A stretch of DNA of 64,000 nucleotides from Brachionus manjavacas (Eukaryota; Rotifera; Eurotatoria; Ploima; Brachionidae): positions 372,001 through 436,000 of the forward strand of contig JAHQIY010000026.1 in NCBI GenBank assembly GCA_019054805.1. The letters are read 5' to 3'. Position 1 is the stretch's first letter, and each line of letters starts with the position of its first letter. Below the pieces are notes generated by a model. That model was not told where the DNA came from. It made no database searches and was given only the letters and a program-made list of their open reading frames with translations. Below, in pieces: positions 56,653 through 64,000 of this stretch. Made by a program: the position numbers and the translations under genes.

Positions 56653-58585
56653 GTTTAAGGTCGCTTTCCGACCAATTTAGACTGCACCATTAAATAAGGT
56701 GCAAATCGATAATATTTCCTTCAGTTTGTTTTATTCTAGTTTGTTCAGTTCTTGTGAGATCAAGGTTCTCAATTCCGGACATTAGAACTGGTCTCACGAA
56801 AGTCTTAAAGAGGTGCCCATTTAGGTATGGGTTTGATTGTTTTAGTCCATATTTCCATTGATTTTAGTCGTGCTGATGAACGTAAAGCTAATCTTATTCT
56901 CTTATCAAGGTGTGTTTTGTTCCTGTTAGTATCATGGATTTCAACCCGGAGTATTTCACACTATCTACCTTTTTTATTTGCACACCATCAAGTATTAGGT
57001 CCTCTTGACATATGTCCTCTAATTGGTTACTTTTTGAGAGTCTGCATTTTTTGTTTCATATCATTAGGATTAAACTTGATAACCATTTTTTTGCCATATT
57101 TTTCTACTATCTAGTTGTTTTTGTAATCCTCTTTTTGTTTGGCTCAGTATGAGGATATCGTCGGCATAGCAAATAACGTTTATCCTTTGACCATTTGGTT
57201 CTACTCCAACGTCTAGTTTTTCAATGTCTCCAATCAATCTCTCCAAGTAGATAGAAAATTGTTTAGGTGAGAGTGGTCCTCCTGTTTGACACCAATGCTA
57301 TTAATTTGATATTGAATAATCTGAATATTCATTTTCATTTGAGACTATTCTTTTTATAAAAGATACGTTTATCTTTAACGTAAATTAAGCCATCGATTTG
57401 AGCTTTGCTTGTAAGCCATGCCTCTTGAATGCACACAACATCATTGTGTAGGGATAGCTTATTCATGAACACTTGGTTATTTTTTGCACCATTGATATTA
57501 ATTGTGGCAATGCGTAGTAATTTTTTAAAGCTGTTGAGGTTATCAATGTGTTTAGGTAATTGCTATTGTTGCTTGCTATTTATTTTTAGTAAAAGATCTT
57601 TCAGTTCCGGGTGGTTTTTATCTAATTTACTATTTATATTAGTTTCCATTTGATTTTTCTCAATCTGTATATCATTTTGTAAGGCTGATATGTTCGTTTT
57701 TACATTTTCCATATCCGTAACTATCTTGGTAACGTTTTGTTTAATTGTTTTTATTTCTTGTTCATGAATTTTGAACTTGTTATCTATATGTAATAATTTG
57801 TTAATCACGCTTTTTCAATCATGTCATTGACTGTCTTTCTATCAATTTCGTTTGACGCTACATCATCAGGATTTTTAAAACGCTTTATTTCAGTTCGTTT
57901 TGAGATTATTGCTTCACCTAGAAGTATCTCAATCATGTATCCATTCATAGCTAAAGTTTTTTAAATTATCTTATCGCATATTTCGTCATTGCAGCAATGT
58001 TTCCAGCAACATATTACACATTTCGGTTGTTCGGTGCACAATTTTTTTGTATAGTCATTTGATCCACATTTAAAACATTAATGTAATTTGATCATAAGAG
58101 TAAAAAATATTATGGAAAATCATAAATATGCAGGATTTAATTAAGATATAAAATTTAAAATGAGGACAAAAATGTGGATTAAAAGATGAATTTGTTAAAT
58201 CTGACGAGGAAAATAAACTTTTAGATGATAAAATAACATAAAAAAAATGCTGTCCTTTTCCAAACGGTGATGGTAATGAAAATAAAGATTTAAAGAAGAG
58301 AAAACATTTTGTGCTATCTCAATAGGTATTATTTCATGAAAAAGTTTGTTCATTTTTAAGAAAAATTTTGATAGTTTTTTTTTAAATTTTTTGTATAAGT
58401 TAATTGTCAATTAAAGAAAAAATTGGAAGTACAATTGTAAACATTACTTTTAAGCAAATTCCAACAAAAAATATCAAGTTGTTTCAAAGCAGTCGTTTGA
58501 TTGATGTTCAACTTGATACTAATCATTTAACTAAAAATGATGATCTTTTCAACATATCGTTTATTTATTTATTTATTAAATTAAA
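56653..58585 (-). mobile_element. Array unit 7
   Basis: Extra T near 56840 and a loss near 56945 break RT. The small CTACTATCTAG deletion of unit 5 recurs near 57110. ORF1 coiled coil shortened by 9 bp near 57650. Confidence 0.85.
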
Positions 58586-60527
58586 GTTTAAGGTCGCTTT
58601 CCGACCAATTTAGACTGCACCATTAAATAAGGTGCAAATCGATAATATTTCCTTCAGTTTGTTTTATTCTAGTTTGTTCAGTTCTTGTGAGATCAAGGTT
58701 CTCAATTCCGGACATTAGAACTGGTCTCACGAAAGTCTTAAAGAGGTGCCCATTTAGGTATGGGTTTGATTGTTTAGTCCATATTTCCATTGATTTTAGT
58801 CGTGCTGATGAACGTAAAGCTAATCTTATTCTCTTATCAAGGTGTGTTTTGTTCCTGTTAGTATCATGGATTTCAACCCCGGAGTATTTCACACTATCTA
58901 CCTTTTTTATTTGCACACCATCAAGTATTAGGTCCTCTTGACATATGTCCTCTAATTGGTTACTTTTTGAGAGTCTGCATTTTTTGTTTCATATCATTAG
59001 GATTAAACTTGATAACCATTTTTTGCCATATTTTTCTACTATCTAGTTGTTTTTGTAATCCTCTTTTTGTTTGGCTCAGTATGAGGATATCGTCGGCATA
59101 GCAAATAACGTTTATCCTTTGACCATTTGGTTCTACTCCAACGTCTAGTTTTTCAATGTCTCCAATCAATCTCTCCAAGTAGATAGAAAATTGTTTAGGT
59201 GAGAGTGGTCCTCCTGTTTGACACCAATGCTATTAATTTGATATTGAATAATCTGAATATTCATTTTCATTTGAGACTATTCTTTTTATAAAAGATACGT
59301 TTATCTTTAACGTAAATTAAGCCATCGATTTGAGCTTTGCTTGTAAGCCATGCCTCTTGAATGCACACAACATCATTGTGTAGGGATAGCTTATTCATGA
59401 ACACTTGGTTATTTTTTGCACCATTGATATTAATTGTGGCAATGCGTAGTAATTTTTTAAAGCTGGTTGAGGTTATCAATGTGTTTAGGTAATTGCTATT
59501 GTTGCTTGCTATTTATTTTTAGTAAAAGATCTTTCAGTTCCGGGTGGTTTTTATCTAATTTACTATTTATATTAGTTTCCATTTCAACCATTTGATTTTT
59601 CTCAATCTGTATATCATTTTGTAAGGCTGATATGTTCGTTTTTACATTTTCCATATCCGTAACTATCTTGGTAACGTTTTGTTTAATTGTTTTTATTTCT
59701 TGTTCATGAATTTTGAACTTGTTATCTATATGTAATAATTTGTTAATCACGCTTTTTTCAATCATGTCATTGACTGTCTTTGTATCAATTTCGTTTGACG
59801 CTACATCATCAGGATTTTTAAAACGCTTTATTTCAGTTCGTTTTGAGATTATTGCTTCACCTAGAAGTATCTCAATCATGTATCCATTCATGGCTAAAGT
59901 TTTTTAAATTATCTTATCGCATATTTCGTCATTGCAGCAATGTTTCCAGCAACATATTACACATTTCGGTTGTTCGGTGCACAATTTTTTTGTATAGTCA
60001 TTTGATCCACATTTAAATCATTAATGTAATTTGATCAAAAGAGTAAAAAATATTATGGAAAATCATAAATATGCGGGATTTAATTAAGATATAAAATTTA
60101 AAATGAGGACAAAAATGTGGATTAAAAGATGAATTTGTTAAATCGGACGAGGAAAATAAACTTTTAGATGATAAAATAAAATAAAAAAAATGCTGTCCTT
60201 TTCCAAAAGGTGATGGTAATGAAAATAAAGATTTAAAGAAGAGAAAACATTTTGTGCTATCTCAATAGGTATTATTTCATGAAAAAGTTTGTTCATTTTT
60301 AAGAAAAATTTTGATAGTTTTTTTTTAATTTTTTGTATAAGTTAATTGCCAATTAAAGAAAAAATTGGAAGTACAATTGTAAACATTACTTTTAAGCAAA
60401 TTCCAACAAAAAATATCAAGTTGTTTCAAAGCAGTCGTTTGATTGATGTTCAACTTGATACTAATCATTTAACTAAAAATTATGATCTTTTCAACATATC
60501 GTTTATTTATTTATTTATTAAATTAAA
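58586..60527 (-). mobile_element. Array unit 8
   Basis: Thumb frame 58916-58623 and YADD frame 59178-58960, separated by frame breaks. Endonuclease N-terminus open at 59479-59267. ORF1 coiled coil open at 59891-59496. Confidence 0.85.
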
Positions 60528-62476
60528 GTTTAAGGTCGCTTTCCGACCAATTTAGACTGCACCATTAAATAAGTAGCAAATCGATAATATTTCCTTCAGT
60601 TTGTTTTATTCTAGTTTGTTCAGTTCTTGTGAGATCAAGGTTCTCAATTCCGGACATTAGAACTGGTCTCACGAAAGTCTTAAAGAGGTGCCCATTTAGG
60701 TATGGGTTTGATTGTTTTAGTCCATATTTCCATTGATTTTAGTCGTGCTGATGAACGTAAAGCTAATCTTATTCTTTTATCAAGGTGTGTTTTGTTCCTG
60801 TTAGTATCATGGATTTCAACCCCTAAGTATTTCACACTATCTACCTTTTTTATTTGCACACCATCAAGTATTAGTTCCTCTTGACATATGTCCTCTAATT
60901 GGTTACTTTTTGAGCGTCTGCATTTTTTGTTTTATATCATTAGGATTAAACTTGATAACCGTTTTTTTGCCATATTTTTCTACTACTTCGAGTTGTTTTT
61001 GTAATCCTCTTTTTGTTTGGCTCAGTATGAGGATATCGTCGGCATAGCAAATAACGTTTATCCTTTGACCATTTGGTTCTACTCCAACGTCTAGTTTTTC
61101 AATGTCTCCAATCAATCTCTCCAAGTAGATAGAAAATTGTTTAGGTGAGAGTGGTCACTCCCTGTTTGACACCAATGCTATTAATTTGATATTGAATAAT
61201 CTGAATATTCATTTTCATTTGAGACTATTCTTTTTATAAAAGATACGTTTATCTTTAACGTAAATTAAGCCATCGATTTGAGCTTTGCTTGTAAGCCATG
61301 CCTCTTGAATGCACACAACATCATTGTGTAGGGATAGCTTATTCATGAACACTTGGTTATTTTTTGCACCATTGATATTAATTGTGGCAATGCGTAGTAA
61401 TTTTTTAAAGCTGGTGAGGTTATCAATGTGTTTAGGTAATTGCTATTGTTGCTTGCTATTTATTTTTAGTAAAAGATCTTTCAGTTCCGGGTGGTTTTTA
61501 TCTAATTTACTATTTATATTAGTTTCCATTTCAACCATTTGATATTTCTCAATCTGTATATCATTTTGTAAGGCTGATATGTTCGTTTTTACATTTTCCA
61601 TATCCGTAACTATCTTGGTAACGTTTTGTTTAATTGTTTTTATTTCTTGTTCATGAATTTTGAACTTGTTATCTATATGTAATAATTTGTTAATCACGCT
61701 TTTTTCAATCATGTCATTGACTGTCTTTGTATCAATTTCGTTTGACGCTACATCATCAGGATTTTTAAAACGCTTTATTTCAGTTCGTTTTGAGATTATT
61801 GCTACACCTAGAAGTATCTCAATCATGTTTCCATTCATAGCTAAAGTTTTTTAAATTATCTTATCGCATATTTCGTCATTGCAGCAATGTTTACAGCAAC
61901 ATATTACACATTTCGGTTGTTCGGTGCACAATTTTTTTGCATAGTCATTTGATCCACATTTAAAACATTAATGTAATTTGATCAAAAGAGTAAAAAATAT
62001 TATGGAAAATCATAAATATGCAGGATTTAATTAAGATATAAAATTTAAAATGAGGACAAAAATGTGGATTAAAAGATGAATTTGTTAAATCTGACGAGGA
62101 AAATAAACTTTTAGATGATAAAATAACATAAAAAAAATGCTGTCCTTTTCCAAACGGTGATGGTAATGAAAATAAAGATTTAAAGAAGAGAAAACATTTT
62201 GTGCTATCTCAATAGGTATTATTTCATGAAAAAGTTTGTTCATTTTTAAGAAAAATTTTGATAGTTTTTTTTTAAATTTTTTGTATAAGTTAATTGTCAA
62301 TTAAAGAAAAAATTGGAAGTACAATTGTAAACATTACTTTTAAGCAAATTCCAACAAAAAATATCAAGTTGTTTCAAAGCAGTCGTTTGATTGATGTTCA
62401 ACTTGATACTAATCATTTAACTAAAAATTGATGATCTTTTCAACATATCGTTTATTTATTTATTTATTAAATTAAA
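60528..62476 (-). mobile_element. Array unit 9
   Basis: YADD frame 61124-60903. An extra A near 61157 breaks the GGPLSP block. ORF1 coiled coil open at 61838-61443. Confidence 0.85.
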
Positions 62477-64000
62477 GTTTAAGGTCGCTTTCCGACCAAT
62501 TTAGACTGCACCATTAAATAAGGTGCAAATCGATAATATTTCCTTCAGTTTGTTTTATTCTAGTTTGTTCAGTTCTTGTGAGATCAAGGTTCTCAATTCC
62601 GGACATTAGAACTGGTCTCACGAAAGTCTTAAAGAGGTGCCCATTTAGGTATGGGTTTGATTGTTTAGTCCATATTTCCATTGATTTTAGTCGTGCTGAT
62701 GAACGTAAAGCTAATCTTATTCTTTTATCAAGGTGTGTTTTGTTCCTGTTAGTATCATGGATTTCAACCCCTAAGTATTTCACACTATCTACCTTTTTTA
62801 TTTGCACACCATCAAGTATTAGGTCCTCTTGACATATGTCCTCTAATTGGTTACTTTTTGAGCGTCTGCATTTTTTGTTTCATATCATTAGGATTAAACT
62901 TGATAACCATTTTTTTGCCATATTTTTCTACTACTTCGAGTTGTTTTTGTAATCCTATTTTTGTTTGGCTCAGTATGAGGATATCGTCGGCATAGCAAAT
63001 AACGTTTATCCTTTGACCATTTGGTTCTACTCCAACGTCTAGTTTTTCAATGTCTCCAATCAATCTCTCCAAGTAGATAGAAAATTGTTTAGGTGAGAGT
63101 GGTCCTCCCTGTTTGACACCAATGCTATTAATTTGATATTGAATAATCTGAATATTCATTTTCATTTGAGACTATTCTTTTTATAAAAGATACGTTTATC
63201 TTTAACGTAAATTAAGCCATCGATTTGAGCTTTGCTTGTAAGCCATGCCTCTTGAATGCACACAACATCATTGTGTAGGGATAGCTTATTCATGAACACT
63301 TGGTTATTTTTTGCACCATTGATATTAATTGTGGCAATGCGTAGTAATTTTTTATAGCTGGTGAGGTTATCAATGTGTTTAGGTAATTGCTATTGTTGCT
63401 TGCTATTTATTTTTAGTAAAATATCTTTCAGTTCCGGGTGGTTTTTATCTAATTTACTATTTATATTAGTTTCCATTTCAACCATTTGATTTTTCTCAAT
63501 CTGTATATCATTTTGTAAGGCTGATATGTTCGTTTTTACATTTTCCATATCCGTAACTATCTTGGCAACGTTTTGTTTAATTGTTTTTATTTCTTGTTCA
63601 TGAATTTTGAACTTGTTATCTATATGTAATAATTTGTTAATCACGCTTTTTTCAATCATGTCATTGACTGTCTTTCTATCAATTTCGTTTGACGCTACAT
63701 CATCAGGATTTTTAAAACGCTTTATTTCAGTACGTTTTTAGATTATTGCTTCACCTAGAAGTATCTCAATCATGTATCCATTCATAGCTAAAGTTTTTTA
63801 AATTATCTTATCGCATATTTCCTCATTGCAGCAATGTTTCCAGCAACATATTACACATTTCGGTTGTTCGGTGCACAATTTTTTTGTATAGTCATTTGAT
63901 CCACATTTAAAACATTAATGTAATTTGATCAAAAGAGTAAAAAATATTATGGAAAATCATAAATATGCAGGATTTAATTAAGATATAAAATTTAAAATGA
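62477..64000 (-). mobile_element. Array unit 10, cut by the window edge
   Basis: Thumb frame 62807-62514, RT frame 63165-62851 with YADD, ORF1 fragment 63659-63390. The C2HC segment begins at about 63918 and is incomplete. Confidence 0.85.

Larger units (their letters stand above)
44958..64000 (-). repeat. Tandem array of ~1.94-kb internally deleted non-LTR/C2HC composite units
   Basis: The anchor GTTTAAGGTCGCTTTCC recurs at 44986, 46931, 48872, 50817, 52761, 54699, 56653, 58586, 60528 and 62477, so periods are 1933-1954 bp. On the plus strand each unit contains the retrotransposon 3' tail and hairpin, RT C-terminal part with YADD, a junction, the endonuclease N-terminus, the ORF1 coiled coil, a knuckle remnant, and then the plus-strand C2HC-gene segment with its 69-codon frame. 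The junction (CATTTGAGACTATT/CTTTTTATAAAAG) removes about 1.8 kb of copy C between 41941 and 43742. The array continues beyond 64000. Confidence 0.92.

Noticed and set aside
43820-61542. Repeated plus-strand 77-codon frames starting MHTTSLCRDSLF in copy C and many array units
   Set aside because: They are antisense to the endonuclease N-terminus and ORF1 coiled coil of the non-LTR units; recurrence reflects the tandem array.
45087-62832. Repeated plus-strand frames MRSRFSIPDIRTGLTKV
   Set aside because: Antisense shadows of the RT C-terminal (thumb) region.

Overview
The window is eukaryotic and almost certainly from an AT-rich invertebrate animal. Coding fragments are split by introns of about 45-65 bp with GT...AG ends, and many acceptors read TTTTTAAG or TTTTTTAG. 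The recognisable domains (MYT1-type C2HC zinc fingers, IAP-like RING, chromodomain, SETD1 RRM, mitochondrial IF-2) point to a metazoan. A monogonont rotifer would fit the composition, but the sequence alone does not fix the taxon. No tRNA, rRNA, operon or CRISPR was seen. Most of the window is repeats and decayed mobile elements; very few genes look intact, and many otherwise coherent reading frames carry single-base breaks.

Layout. (1) 1-870: degenerate T-rich minisatellite. (2) 874-16930: two tandem copies of a composite repeat made of an APE-type non-LTR retrotransposon (minus strand) followed by a plus-strand fragment of a coiled-coil/C2HC gene. The first copy is interrupted at 2967-7303 by a Mutator-like (MULE-like) element with ~450-bp inverted repeats and a 9-bp target duplication. 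That element carries a SETD1 RRM fragment and a spliced coiled-coil/C2HC gene. Its right half and flank were then tandemly duplicated (5453-8467 and 8468-11568). (3) 16931-22240: AT-rich DNA with a GC-rich exon-like island (17.4-18.55 kb), a pre-miRNA-like hairpin (19201-19257) and two small minus-strand spliced genes.

(4) 22253-31224: a plus-strand gene in which a two-exon phase-0 module of ~571 bp is tandemly repeated (14 copies of exon A, 13 of exon B). It ends in an acidic segment, a chromodomain split by a 50-bp intron, and a basic tail. (5) 31512-34770: a decayed DDE-like transposase with an OTU-protease-like domain. (6) 34920-35400: a mitochondrial IF-2 G-domain pseudogene. (7) 36369-39735: a minus-strand multi-exon gene with two degenerate MYT1-like fingers, coiled coils and a C-terminal RING. 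(8) 39915-40420: a satellite of 80-bp hairpin units. (9) 41040-64000: the same retrotransposon/C2HC composite, first as a 3.7-kb deletion derivative (41274-44957), then as at least ten tandem copies of a ~1.94-kb doubly deleted derivative running off the window edge.

How the parts relate. A coiled-coil/C2HC zinc-finger gene family appears in three settings: MULE cargo, the non-LTR-derived part of the composite repeat, and the free-standing RING-bearing gene. The arrays seem to have grown by local duplication with successive internal deletions rather than by new transposition, because all copies share the same flanks. The chromodomain gene shows the same tendency to local tandem growth, here kept in splice phase.
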